64,000 nucleotides of DNA from Lucifuga dentata (taxonomy: Eukaryota > Chordata > Actinopteri > Ophidiiformes > Bythitidae): assembly GCA_014773175.1 (NCBI GenBank), contig VXCM01000468.1:1-64000 (forward strand). Reading direction: 5' to 3'. Shown piece after piece: positions 45,247-57,618 of the stretch. How positions within the stretch are numbered: position 1 is the stretch's first letter; every line of letters starts with the position of its first letter. The notes beneath the pieces are model-generated. The model ran no database searches and had not been told where the DNA came from. It saw nothing but the letters and a program-made list of their open reading frames with translations. The position numbers were made by a program, and so were the translations under genes.

Positions 45247-45278
<32 letters not shown>
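44904..45278. repeat. Cluster of three (CA)n microsatellites
   Basis: CA runs at 44904-44980 (N at 44962), 45089-45131 and 45244-45278 (N at 45246). Each N in a run marks a probable contig join. Confidence 0.9.
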
Positions 45279-45280
<2 letters not shown>

Positions 45281-46399
45281 CACGTACACACACACAAACA
45301 CACAGATGACTGTTTCTCAAAAATAAGATATGACAGTGACACAAATCTAGATTCTATGAAAGATGTTCTCAAAGATGGCAGCAGCCTCCTTGGCTTCTTT
45401 GGGTCATCATGTCGTGAATTCACCTCTCCAGTTTCCTTCATTGTGTTTTCGCACGGTTGTTTTTCTTTTCTTTTCTTGTCTGTACTTTTCCCTCCTCTAT
45501 TTTTTGTCAGCTCTTCATTACTGTCATTGGTTGTTTGTGTGTCTGTCTTTGCTTGTTTCTATGCTGAACCTTTCTCCTCTCTGACAGGCAATGATTATTA
45601 GTTGCAAATCAAACAGTGCAAATTAGATATTGTAATGTAGTCTTGCAAAAAGGGGAGGAGGAGGAGGGCCACATGTTCATGCAAGTACAGACATGCACAC
45701 ACACACACACACACAAAGCAATCTGCTGTTGCAGCATCAAATTGTGTGTATACTGTATATATTTATCTATAAAATGGTATGTTCCAGTTGTAGCCCACGC
45801 TAGAACTATATATACAGACAGGTTTCAAAAAATGAAAAAGAAAAAAGATGGTGGATGTTACCTCTTGAGAGATTGGACTAGGTGTGTGATCAGAGGTTGG
45901 TAATAGATATATATATATAAATATCTATAATTATTATATTATATATTATCATATAGTTATATATAAATATATCAAAATATATAGGTATATGATGTAAAAC
46001 TTATATTGTATTGCATCATAAGTCTATTGTCTATGGTAATTCAGCAATATGTTTGACTTAAAGGAGTATACTGGTGTTTTTTGCATGCCCAATAATTATA
46101 ACCCACATACACGTTACGTTTCTGACGACCATTTCCCAAAACATACATGGAGCGGTAAAATATTAGAATTGTTTTTCCTACCTTCCAGACTGCCATTTGT
46201 TTCACTTCATTCCAATGCACAATTAAAATCAACATATATTACTTATCTCATGTTTGAGATAAGTAATCACCGCAAACACGACATCTATTACATTTTTTTT
46301 GTCGAAGTAACTTTGTTTAATCCGTCTAACACAGAGCTGCATGGAAGACGATATATGTCTCCGCCAGGGAAGAAATTAAAAATGACCGTCCCTTCTAAT

Positions 46400-46760
46400 T
46401 AATGACAAAACTAAGATATTGATTATATTATTGATTGATTGCTTATTGATTTTTGGAAAAACCCATCTCCGGTCCCTAATGTGATTATTGATGGCAATAT
46501 GGTAGAGCGTGTGCACCAATACAAATATCCTGACACCATTATTGATAATAAGTTGACATTTAGCATCAACACAGAGGCAATTCATAAAAATGTCAATCAA
46601 GACTCTACTGCCTTCAAAAGCTTCATTCATTAGGCATCAACAGAACCAATCTGAGTGCATTTTACAGATGTTTTATTGAATCTTTTAGCTTTTGGTCTTA
46701 TTTGTTGGTTCAGAGGGTTGTCTGTAAAGAGTTGAGGGATTTTTGACATAGTAGGGGAGA
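46400..46760 (+). mobile_element. LINE reverse transcriptase C-terminal fragment
   Basis: Frame at 46439-46633 reads VPNVIIDGNMVERVHQYKYP then TIIDNKLTFSINTEAIHKN, the region following the RT catalytic box in fish LINEs (vekVhsYKYLG...idnkLtf). Frame is lost downstream. Confidence 0.7.
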
Positions 46761-46920
46761 AACAGAAAAGCCTAATGGAACTCTATGAGCGTAGGTCTGA
46801 TAGTAAAGCTCGGCTCACGTACTGAATAAGTGTTATGACCTGCTGCCATCAGGCCGGCATTTCCGTAAATTCTCCACTGTTAGAACCAAATCTAGTTTTA
46901 TTTCTAAATCTATTCACTTG

Positions 46921-47390
46921 TTAAAGGACCATACCAGCCATTTTGCATGTTTGAGCCTAATATATTCAATTTTCATACATGTAAGATTACTGACAATCAT
47001 TTCCCAAATCCATCATCATGAACAACAGGTATATTCAGGTTTTTTTCAAAGTTATGTAATTTTAGTGTTTAAGTAAAATAAAAAGCACAGAGTGAATGTA
47101 TGTCTCCACCGGGGAATATAGTCCCAAAAGAATACCTACGTTTATCAAAAATTAAAATGACTGTGACTTCATAATTTTTATTTTCATAACTATTAGTAGC
47201 AGAAACATTGATTTTTAAGGTGGGTGTGTCACTTGAATATTTAATTTTGAAAGATTAAGAGATTTTGCAAAATATCAGGAAAACTGAAATACAGTTTCAT
47301 CCTTTGGGAAATGATTCTCAGCCATGTAACATGTATGAAAATTTAATATATTAGGTTCAAACATGCAAAATGGGTGGTATGATCCTTTAA
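46921..47390 (+). mobile_element. TTAA element subfamily A, copy 12, between two LINE fragments
   Basis: TTAAAGGACCATACCAGCC to GGTATGATCCTTTAA, 470 bp. A segment of about 100 bp after the left repeat, present in other copies, is deleted. Confidence 0.85.
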
Positions 47391-47639
47391 ACAGACATTC
47401 ACCCACATAGTTGGTATATGGAAGCTGCTATTGTGTGTGTTTTACTGGTAAAGTTTATTCAAGTGATCTGTATTTGTTTCAGTCATGCATTCTTAAAGAG
47501 CAGATGATCTTATATGAAAGATCAGTCACTGTATATCAACTAAATGTTACTTATATTAGGAGCATAGATTAGATTGTTTAGTACAATGGGTGTTGATATG
47601 TTGTCTTGCATTTTTATTTATTTATTGTTCTTTGTCATT

Positions 47640-48290
47640 GGCAGCAACGACGTCGTTCTATTGTATGCTGATGAAATTGTTCTCTGGCTGAGTCTGAAAA
47701 TGAATTACAAAACTTGTTGAATCTGTTAAATACTAGGTGTTACAAATGAAGGTCATCTATAAATCAGAGTAAAACACAGATAATTCAGTTCAGGAAAAAA
47801 GGTATCCCATAGAGTATGAAAAGCCTGACGTATGGGCCTGTAATACTAGAATATGTTAATGAATATAATATTTATGATTTATTTTTTATGAATTTGTGAG
47901 TTATGAAGCCGGAACTAAGATCCTAGCTGACTTAGCTGGTAGAGTATTAGAATCTGTTGTGAATAAAATACAAATATGCAAAGATCTTGGTTACACAACT
48001 TATTTCCACCTTTACGATGCCTGTGTCTCTCTTATACTGAACTATGCTGCAGGAATATGGGATTTAAAGAATGTTAGACTGCAGATTCTATATTGAACAG
48101 AGCTATACAATGCTTTTTGGCTGTTCAGGGAGTGGCTCAGTACAATGGAAATGTGAAATGATTCAGTTCTGGAACCGTTTAATTGATATGGCTGAAGACA
48201 GGATAAATAAGAAGGATAAATACAAAAGTCTTACACAACTCTCCATGGGACAAAGAAATTTCTGCTATTTTTGAAGAAGCTGGTTTACAG
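47640..48290 (+). mobile_element. Second LINE reverse transcriptase relic (YADE box)
   Basis: LLYADEIVLW near 47654, then SYEAGTKILADLAGRVLES and CKDLGYTTYFHLYDACVSLI (47896 on), a recognised fish LINE pattern. The YADD box reads YADE, and stops and frameshifts are frequent. Different from the fragment at 46400. Confidence 0.7.
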
Positions 48291-48526
48291 TATGTCTATA
48301 GAAACAATTTACAATGTAAAGTTAATACAATCAAAATTCTTTTTGTATTTGAAGAAAAATGGTCTACGTATATTCTGTTAAAACCAAAATTGCAGATATA
48401 TGTCATGAATGAGATAGTAAAGTTGTCTTGTATCTTGTAGCTTATATATCGTTTTGTGTTTTGGAAAACAGTTGTCAGGATAGTATTTACTGAGCTTAAA
48501 CATGCAAAATCGGTACAGGCCTTTAA

Positions 48527-48980
48527 CCTGAGAGACACTGCTGTTACGCTTGTGCTAGTTTACCTCAAAACCCAGTTTGATGAAAAGTGTAAAGAGAAAA
48601 AGTCTCATGCCAGAGACCATTTCACTTACAAAAACATATCTAAGCTTCTTGCTCTACAGTCCAAATGTGTCTCGCACCTAATTGGGCAGACATCTGAAAA
48701 GGAAATACAGTCATTATACAAATGTCACTGGCTGCTGGTGGAGCATAGACAAAGAAGAAAGGAGCAGGAGGAGGTGCAGAGGCTAGAGAGCAGAGCAGGC
48801 AGGCTGGAAATGAGACATCATCAAGGCAAAAAGGCTATTCTAACACAGCAATTTATCTTCCATGCAATGACACATTATGTTCGACATGTAAATGTAACCA
48901 TAAATCTAAACCATATTATCTCCATCGTCGGGCGCCAGTTTCCTTTTGACCAGTTACATCCTCTTTATTTTGAAAAATAA
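48527..48980 (+). other. Unidentified open frame, about 150 codons
   Basis: Longest open frame of the window (it extends left to 48456 into the end of the B element). The translation is basic with a Gln/Arg/Glu-rich stretch (HRQRRKEQEEVQRLESRAGR). AATAAA overlaps its stop. I recognise no domain and no splice partner; it may be chance or transposon-derived. Confidence 0.2.
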
Positions 48981-49476
48981 AGCCGCAGTAACTCTCCAGC
49001 AATTGTCTCCTGATTTCCCCAGCATCTTATTTGCCATTCAAAACCAGTCATCACACTACTTGTGCGTGTGAGAGGTGATAATATTGTTGGGAAGAGGAAG
49101 TCATGCGTTATCTGACATTCATACAGAACTGAAAAGATCTACGGGTGACCTTTTGATGAAAATCACACTGGAGAACACTTTAAATATCAAGTGAATCAGT
49201 AATGACATGTAATCTCAGTAAACATATGCTAACATACATAACATACACAAAATGTACAAAAAAAAAAAAAAAAAAAANAAAAAAAAAAAAAAAAAAAACG
49301 GCAAAACTACAGCAAAGAAGAAAAGTTCTTCAGTCCCAGTTTGCACACTAAACACTGGTGGCCATCCTGGTTCAGAATATGTGACAACTCCAAATATATT
49401 TTACAGCCATATTATAATCCTGTTAAATAAATAATAAATAATAGAAAAATGCATTATTATTTGTAAATCGTACACT

Positions 49477-50350
49477 CTCAGGGGTCATGTTATATGGATT
49501 TCCATGTTCTTATTCTCATTTCAGGGTCTATGTTGAAATCTTTGCAATGCTTCAATTAGCAAAAAAAAAAAAAAAAANAAAAAAAAAAAAAAAACAGATC
49601 CACTTTCTTGGGCACTGCTGTTCACAATGAGTGAAAACAGGCCATCTCTTTAAAGGACCATACCAGTGATAGTTCATGTTTCAGCCCAATAAAAACATGT
49701 AATGCATACATGCCTTGGTAAAAGCCGTCTTCTTCTTCTTCCCTAGCAGAGACATACAGTTTCTTCCCTGATCCTCCAGCGCCATGTTGGATCGGTTAAA
49801 TAAAGTTACTTTAAAAACAAAAAACCTAATGTGTTGTTCACGTGATGGACTGTCATAGACTACGTATCTCAAGCATGTTTCAAATCTGTGTTTCAAGATT
49901 TTAATATCATACTAGAATGAACTGAAACCAATGGCAGTCTGGAAGAAGGAAAACAAAAATCTGAAATTTACCATGAAAGTAGTATATTTTGGGAAAATGG
50001 TTGTCAGTAATGTAACATGCATGCAGATTGTATATATTGGGCTCAAACATGCACAATCGCCGGAATGGTCCTTTAAAGCCTTCTTCCAAAAATCCCAATC
50101 TGTTCTGATTGGCTAGCTGCACCACAGACTGTGAAACGGATGCTAGCTAAACATCAGCTTACTAGCCTCATAGCTGGTGGGTGTGTCTGACCGAGCATGT
50201 AGGCAGGTAAATTCACCTGTTACGTGCTGATGTCATTATGTTACGGTAGCAAACAGGAGGTGGGGGTGCATTTGTAAAACCTCAGATTTTGCAATTTTGA
50301 CAATTTGAAACATATACTCCTACTATATTACACTATAAAAATGAGGGGAA
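49477..50350 (-). mobile_element. TTAA element subfamily C, reverse, hosting a nested B element
   Basis: Left TCAGGGGTCATGTTATATGG; the right limit is near 50350 before a poly-A with N (50376). Contains ttctgattggctagctgcac and gtgggtgtgtctgac, as in other C copies. Confidence 0.7.
49650..50076 (+). mobile_element. TTAA element subfamily B, copy 7, nested in the C element
   Basis: TTAAAGGACCATACCAGTG to GGAATGGTCCTTTAA, 427 bp, with internal deletion. Host sequence reads ATCTCT-TTAA on the left and TTAA-AGCC on the right, against a single TTAA in unoccupied C copies. Confidence 0.85.
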
Positions 50351-50795
50351 AATGTAAAAAAAAAAAAAAAAAAAANAAAAAAAAAAAAAAAAAAAGCAAA
50401 AATTTCTCAAGCAGGACTACAGGATAGAAGGTTATTTTTTTTTTAAAGTCTGTTTGTAAAAATTATTTTTCTTAAAATAAACTGTCTTTGCTAGCCTGAG
50501 TTGTTCAGGTCCTTGGCTGCCTTGAGCCTTGACTGGTGCTGGAGAATAATTTTCTGGAGCAGACATTTCATTCTGCCTACACACTTAATAGGTCAGGTTG
50601 ACTCTTGACATTTAAAATGTTGAGTCAACATACATAACTACAATTTCATCATAATCTGCATATGTAATTGGTTTGCCTTTAACTTCATTAAACAAAATAT
50701 TTGAAAAAAAAAAGTCAAAGTTATTGCAGAGCTTTAAAAATCATGCTAACTGGTTTTAGATCCCAGCTATTAAAATTAAAAGACTTGTGAGATGT

Positions 50796-50799
50796 AAAA

Positions 50800-50838
<39 letters not shown>

Positions 50839-50840
50839 AT
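50796..50840. repeat. (AAAT)n microsatellite
   Basis: About 11 AAAT units. Confidence 0.9.
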
Positions 50841-51486
50841 CATTTCATCAAAAAGCGTATGAGTCAGCAGCTCTCTTGCCAGAACTTCCAGCTGGTCCCT
50901 GTTCCGGATGTTGTGGCCATTAAAGTGATATCTTTTTTTTTTGTTTTGCTTCCTTTATGAGACACAGTTCAATCCAGAAATCACACATTAGTCCACTAAG
51001 TAGGTAATAATGATAAATAATACATTTAAAGAGAACAGAAAAATACTAATTCAATTTTTCCTTTGTGTGGCACATGTTTTGTAGGATTTTATGCCTGGAG
51101 CCAATTTTGATCTAAAACATAAGAATATCTTGCATCCCCTTTGCAGAAATAAATTAGATTTCATAAGACCTTTGCTGGTGTTTCACTTTTTTTTTCTGAC
51201 AAAAAGCAAAGAAAAACACAGAATCCTTTTGATTATTGAGAAGTCGCAGGAACCCCATTTATTTTCACAAGCAGATAAAAAATCTATCTTCATCTTCATC
51301 TAAGCTAATGTGCTTTGAATGAGAAATGTTTGCTAAAACTTTATATTTTTAGTTGACCTTATAATGAGATCTCTGCAGGAAAACCAATTTTTGCTGTGAG
51401 AAGCCTATCAGGTGTTTCTGACAAGCAAGTGCGGCTTGGTAAAAGTGCATTGATTCTCTGTCGCGCTGCAGACCAGATGGTACTGA

Positions 51487-51487
<1 letters not shown>

Positions 51488-51533
<46 letters not shown>
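51488..51533. repeat. (CA)n microsatellite
   Basis: Uninterrupted CA run of about 23 units. Confidence 0.9.
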
Positions 51534-51535
<2 letters not shown>

Positions 51536-51799
51536 CAGTGCATTCAACAGTCATTGTATACAGGATTTGTTCATGTAAGCTGTAGTTTTGTGGATGGGAC
51601 ATCTCATGTGGCCTTCTGTTGACACACTCCTGTGCAGGCGGAGTGTGTGGGAGCTATTCCCAGCAAACAGGTGCCATCGTACAGCATCAGGTGTCCTTCT
51701 GAAAGCCTGGGCAGACAGGTGTGGATGGAGTTTGTCCCAGATATGCAGTTAGCTGGATCAGAGCCAGTCTCCATGGACCCTTGACTGGGCATGGTTGCC

Positions 51800-52480
51800 A
51801 CTAGCAGCAGGGATGGAGCCTAATTTGCTTATGAAATCAGGTTAGCACCGCGCGTCGCGTTAAACAGGCCATGCAGCACTGAGATGAGACATGAGAATAT
51901 ATCTGCCAAATATTTATTTATGGTATCTGATTGAGCATACAGCAATTAATTAAAGTCAAATAGGGCTGATCACATGCACCGCTGCCTATACTGTTTGATG
52001 TAGGGGTACAATTACCCTACAGGACAGTTTTCCAAGCATCTTTCTATTGTTGGGTTTCCATGGTGACAGCAGCCATGGGGTATGAATTAGAGAAAGCGCA
52101 GACAGGAACAGGAGAGCCATTTATGGTCCTAATTAACAAGCTACATGTGATTAGTGAAAACAAGGGGCCTTAACTAGCTTAATAGAGGTCTGCTATCTGT
52201 GCTAATTGATCCACTTTAGCTGTGTGTTAATACAGCAAAGGGAAGAGGAGGCTAATCGTGTCGAAAAGCAACAGGGGAAGAGCAGGACAATATCTACAAC
52301 TGAGCATCTGGCAGGAAGAACCTTTCAGCAGCGAGGTGTTTGGTCTGATCATAGATAGATTTACAGTCTGCCTCTTTCCTTTTCAGTCCTCACTTTCAGG
52401 TCATTACGGATTTAAAATTACGGAAATATTCCTAAAGCTCCGACTGATTTCATTTTGCAGGTCTTGCATATTTAAACGTC
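51800..52480. promoter_or_regulatory. Candidate conserved regulatory stretch
   Basis: Non-repetitive, free of transposon ends, balanced in base content, and rich in homeodomain-type sites (TAATTAACAAG, CAGCAATTAATTAAAG, GCTAATTGATCC). An RFX-like GTTTCCATGGTGAC lies at 52054-52067. Function is inferred only from texture and motifs. Confidence 0.25.
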
Positions 52481-53162
52481 GCTCCCAAGCAACTCTGATA
52501 AATGAGTAAGAAACAACAAATATCTGGAAATTATTGCTCGGTTATTACTTAGAAATGCTTTCACTGTGATAAATTGATGACCTTGTTTTACCGAAGTTTT
52601 TCTGCTTGGAAGCTCAATCAGTCAAAACAAAGTGGACATCATGGTTTGAGGGGAAATCTTGACTGAAGTTGACCAGTTGTGCCCTCTCAAGTCATTCACT
52701 CAGGATGACCTATGACCTCTTGGTGCAGCTAAGAAGTGATTCATCACCAAGGCCAACATGATCTGGATCAGCACCAAACAAACAGATCTTGTTTTGTTGG
52801 AAAAAAATTAGTCAATATGTTAAATTTACATTTTCTGGATGCTGGATCGACAAAATGATCAGGATCGCCTCAAAGTTGAATCACTTCTTCCTCTCAACAT
52901 TAACCATCTGCCCACCAAATTTCATCCACATATGTCCATACCTTTTTGAGATATTCTGGTAAGAAACAAATATCAGTGACCACATAACCTCTTTAGTGGA
53001 GGTAAAAATGGCACAAAAAATTGGACAATATGTGAAGACTTTGGAAAAAAACTTACATTTTTTGTGTAACATTTTTTGTAACATTGTAACATTTTTTGTG
53101 TGTAACTGTCTCCAAATGATAAATTGACACTTTAAAGGGTTAAAAAAACAAACAAAAAAACA

Positions 53163-53163
<1 letters not shown>

Positions 53164-53225
<62 letters not shown>
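53164..53225. repeat. (TCTA)n microsatellite
   Basis: About 15 TCTA units; borders the left end of a Tc1/mariner relic. Confidence 0.9.
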
Positions 53226-54243
53226 ATATATCACATAGAAACAAACATTCAAAAAGTGGACGGACTGGACAACCTGAATGGCTACAAATGGCCAGATACT
53301 ATTAATGACATTAATACTATTAATGATGCAAGAAAATCTGGATTATATCTGGATTTTGACAAAGTCTGGACTCTGACTCGGCCATTCAAAACACGAAACC
53401 TGCTATGTTGTTGCTTGTGTGCTTTGGATCATTACTTTTTTGTATCATCCAAGCTTCAGAGACAGACCACTACCATGCCATTCTCAATTCTGAATTTGTA
53501 TTTCCCACAATAATTGCAAGCTCTCCAGGCCCTGATGCAGCAAAGCAGCCTCAAACCTTGACGCTCCTTTTACCATGCTTCACTACTGGTGTTGAAGTGG
53601 TGCCATGTTTGATCGATTATTTATATTATTGATATGACAATATAACAAAGAAAACAGCAAAAAATAAAGTAAACAAATAAATGTTTGAAAACAAGTAGGA
53701 TGAAGTATAACTTATTAACTCTTAGCTGTTGCATGTTTTGTACAACTTATCTCTCTTATTTTTTCCCACTTGTTTCATTATATTTACAAGTGTAAAGCTA
53801 ATACACAGATATTAACAAAGATATAGCTATAAATAAATATAAGCATGAATTTCCAAACAACTATATATTCATATGCAATTTTCCATTATTTACACATCTA
53901 CATACATCAAAATAAACATTTATAACAAAAAAGCACATCCTAAAAGAACCAAGAACACATTTACTACTCTATACTACTATATTTTTCAAAGTATTTTTTA
54001 AAATATATTTTATTAAACTGATTCATATTTTTACTCTAAGTTCATTACCTAAACTAAATGTTCCTTCTCCAAACATGGTATTGTTCATTTCTGCCAAAAA
54101 AGTTCAACTTTTATCCATCTGTCCGCATAGTATCATCCCAGAAGCCTTGGAGAACATCCAGGTGGTCTTTTGGAAACTTTAGACATACTTTTTTTTTTTT
54201 AGACATCAGTGGTTTCTTTCTATAAATGTAATTTTTCTTCAAT
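53226..54243 (-). mobile_element. Tc1/mariner-like transposase relic split by an AT-rich insertion
   Basis: Minus-strand order: KDHLDVLQGFWDDTM and KLNFFGRNEQYHVWRR (54190-54060), then about 450 bp of AT-rich unrelated DNA, then VVKHGKRSVKV, a stop, and GCFAASGPGELAIIVG (53600-53490). The order and spacing match Tc1-like transposases. Stops and frameshifts make it inactive. Confidence 0.65.
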
Positions 54244-54253
54244 ATCTATCTAC

Positions 54254-54312
<59 letters not shown>
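54244..54312. repeat. (TCTA)n microsatellite
   Basis: About 16 units with an initial ctacc variant; borders the right end of the same Tc1/mariner relic. Confidence 0.9.
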
Positions 54313-55053
54313 ACAACCAGTTATTAACCAGCTACAGCTACAAATCTATAGATGTAGCTTCCTTCTAATCTTATTGAATCTACTTTACACCAGACAAAAA
54401 TTAAAGAAACTGATAATATATATAATATTTATCATTTTCTGGCTAAATTGTCAGTCAGACTCCTACTCTTGCTGAATCGTCCCCACAGAGAACTGGATCA
54501 GCTTGTGCGTGTTGTCTCTGTAAACGAGCTTCAACACTGTGACAGCCAGCGACCAAACATTTGCATGACCAGGTAAACAAAAAAGTTACTGCATAATTTT
54601 TTTCCTATTATTTCTCCCAGATGCCAGCTCTGGAGGACATATGCAAAACCCAATGCCTCTGTAGAGCTTTGTGCATATGTATACGTATGTGTTATATCAT
54701 AGGTGTGTGTATATAATATGTTTCTGCTTTCACTGACCTTCAACACTGCACTTAAATTATATTCATGTTTGCACCTTATCAAAAGTGCTATTAATTTTTA
54801 TTCATATCTGTAATGTAGTTTTATTAATAAAGGTAGTTTTTATACGAAGCTGTAATATATTATAGCTTTTTTTAGTCTGTATTTGTTGACAAAAACTTGG
54901 CAGAATTCCTTCTGTACAATAAGATTTATCTTATCATATGATATCATATTGTATCTCTTTATTATTTTGGTTTTCTTATTGTTTGATTAGTTTGTGCTTT
55001 ATCATCTGTCAGGGAGTCGCGTACAAAATTTTATTGAACTTGTACAATGAAGC

Positions 55054-55104
55054 ATTCTATTCTATTCTATTCTATTCTATTCTATTCTATTCTATTCTAT
55101 TCTA
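55054..55104. repeat. (TATTC)n pentanucleotide repeat
   Basis: About ten TATTC units. Confidence 0.9.
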
Positions 55105-55667
55105 GTCACACCAATGCAGAACAGAAATCACATGTATTTTTGATAAAGTGTATCATTACCTGAACGATTATTCTCTTAAATCAGATTCTTAAAATGTGAG
55201 AACACTGTAAAAATCATAATAACTACACAGACACTGATTCCTGAACAATAAATTAAAAATATACATCCTTATTTCCCATTATCAGCCTAACTGATATAAT
55301 CCAGGTGTGGGCTGATGATTACTAGATTATTAAATGCATTTGGAATTAATTCTTTCTTTGACTGGATGAGATTGAGGAGGAAAAGCATACTCTTGAAATG
55401 GAAATTTTGCAAATGTGAGACAAAGTTATTTGAAAGATGTAAATGTGTGTACATTGTCTTGATCCTGGCGATCCCTGCTTGAGCAAATAGGAAAATGCAG
55501 AAGACGCTGTTTTTTTTTTTTTTTTTTTTTTGGCTTACGACTGACAATTTCTAACAAATTTGGTTCTCCAGCAGGAGCGCTGAGAGTGATTTGAATGACT
55601 TTTGAATGACTTACTGATGAGTTTTTCCTCTTGCAGCTTGGATCTGAGCCTTATTTACCAGGATATG

Positions 55668-55800
55668 AATAAACCAACTCAGAGAGGCTTTCTGGTGCTA
55701 GGCAACAAACCCAGAGCTGGACAGGTGTGACACAGAGCCATGAGAAGGTCTTCATAGGTGTGAAATAGATTATTCACGGGCCTGAAACATCCTCCAGGAA
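55668..55800 (+). repeat. Duplicated 130-bp segment, first copy
   Basis: From TATGAATAAACCAACTCAG to CATCCTCCAGG; the second copy is at 57486-57618 in the same orientation. Only a handful of differences. No open frame spans both and no inverted ends are seen. Confidence 0.85.
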
Positions 55801-55971
55801 CTTCTGTGGTATTTCTGCTTTGTAAAATATTAGCATAAGATAAGAATTTATCATATTGCTGCTGCCTGGTGTAAAGCTTATATCCAAAATAAAAAACAAC
55901 CAAACTCAAAAATAAGTCTTGTTCTTGCTTGAAAGTTTAAAGTGAAAACATGGAGGGCCAAGAGGCTGCAA

Positions 55972-55972
<1 letters not shown>

Positions 55973-56031
<59 letters not shown>
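55973..56031. repeat. (TCTA)n microsatellite
   Basis: About 14 units, immediately left of another Tc1/mariner relic. Confidence 0.9.
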
Positions 56032-56032
<1 letters not shown>

Positions 56033-56035
56033 GAG

Positions 56036-56740
56036 TGGGAAGAAAAAGTTCATCACTTGGATTTCAGCAGTAATCTGGACTGACGTGACCAATTCAAAAT
56101 ACAAATCTCCTTCTTTTTAACCCACTCTGTTTTTGATTTACTTGTGTGTTTTGGGTCATTGCCTTCTTGCATCATCCAATTTTAATCAGGTTTCAGAGAA
56201 AGAAGCTACTCTGACATTCTCCTGTCAGTTTTCTTGATACCATTTTGAATTCTATGATTAGAAGCTCTCCAGGCCCTGAGGCAGCAAAGCAGCTCCAATC
56301 ATGATGCTCCTTACTGAGCACCACAGTTTTGGTGTTTGGTGTGTGGTGCCTTTACTTCCTCTAACGTACCGTAAAAATTTCAGCTGGTCTGTTAGCTTAA
56401 CTAGCAGATGGAATGATATGGTATGGTATGATATGGAATAAGTGTACACAGTCAATGGGCTAACTAGCCTACCCTCAGCTAAAACTTAGCTTACATGGAA
56501 GCCATTCATCTCATAGGAAAACAGGAAGGAAGTTGAACCATCTTATCTATATCCTTCAACTAGAGGTGCAACTCTCCCCCCTGAAACTGAACTGGATCCT
56601 GAAACCAAACCAGAACCAAGTAAACCAGGTCAATGAACTTTCTGCAGTGCCATAATTCAATTCAACTTTCATTTTAAAATTCAATGTTTGTCCACAGAAC
56701 ATTGTCCCAGGTAGTCATTTTGGACATTTGAGACCAGGGT
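56036..56740 (-). mobile_element. Tc1/mariner-like transposase relic, second
   Basis: Minus-strand TTWDNVLWTN near 56705-56735 and the GCFAASGPG block near 56260-56300, with about 350 bp of other sequence between them. Same family as 53226-54243. Confidence 0.55.
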
Positions 56741-57485
56741 TGGATTGGGATCCTAATTTTTCCCCAGAATTTAAGGTGTCTAGTGGGGACTAGGATAGAA
56801 TGGCCAGATGAAAATGCCAATGATGCCGGGGATGAATAAGTTTGTAATTGTCCGCTGTTTCTCCCCACCACCCTTTCTCTTTTTAGAATCCATTTTTCAT
56901 GTAAGTGCCAAGAAAATTATAAAATAATATTATATTGTACAGTGCAAAGGCCATTGGCCGGACCACCAATGGCTGCAGCCCACTGGGAAAAGTTTCACCT
57001 CTCTCGATGGCCAATCTGAACCTGCCTGAGAAGCAATCAGAAGACAACCACAGAAGCAATCTGAAGATTTTCCTCTGTGGTTGTCTTTCCCTGAACATTA
57101 CTTCTCTTGATCAAATGAACACACCTGGTTTAGCTAACCTTGTGTGTGCAGGGCAGGGAGAGCTGGAAAATAGAGAGGTGGACCACAATTGAGAACCAAT
57201 GGATGAGATAAACGCCAGACTGCACTTATAAGTCTATGAACCCATTAAGATTAGTTTCTGTGTTATGTCTAGGTCATTGAAGGTACAGTATTAGCCAATA
57301 TTTCTACCACAGTGTGTTTTTGAGGCTGGATGATGCTGGTGTTTTTTCTCTTTTGCCAGCTATATCAAAGATAACCGATGGTCTCTCAAAATCCAAGACC
57401 TGTAACAGGCACCAAGTGAGCGACTGTGGTTTTAATAACTGATTTGGAACTTGGAGGCTATCTTTGCATCCATGGTCTCATGTGT

Positions 57486-57618
57486 ATGAATTAGCCAACT
57501 CAGAGAGGCTTTCTGGCGCTAGGCAACAAACCCAGAGCTGGACAGGTGTGACACAGAGCCATGAGAAGGTCTTCATAGGTTTGAAATAGATTATTCATGA
57601 GCCTAAATCATCCTCCAG
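57486..57618 (+). repeat. Duplicated 130-bp segment, second copy
   Basis: Matches 55668-55800, including GGCAACAAACCCAGAGCTGG and ACAGAGCCATGAGAAGGTCT; flanks are unrelated. Confidence 0.85.

Larger units (their letters stand above)
46058..48526 (+). mobile_element. TTAA element subfamily B, copy 6, expanded by LINE and A-element insertions
   Basis: Left TTAAAGGAGTATACTGGTG, right GAGCTTAAACATGCAAAATC...GCCTTTAA. Between the ends lie two LINE fragments and an A element, so 2.4 kb separates ends normally about 600 bp apart. The two ends are diverged, making this an old copy. Confidence 0.6.

Noticed and set aside
53164..56031. TCTA arrays as a CRISPR-like or regulatory array
   Set aside because: Simple tetranucleotide repeats without spacers, in a eukaryotic genome.
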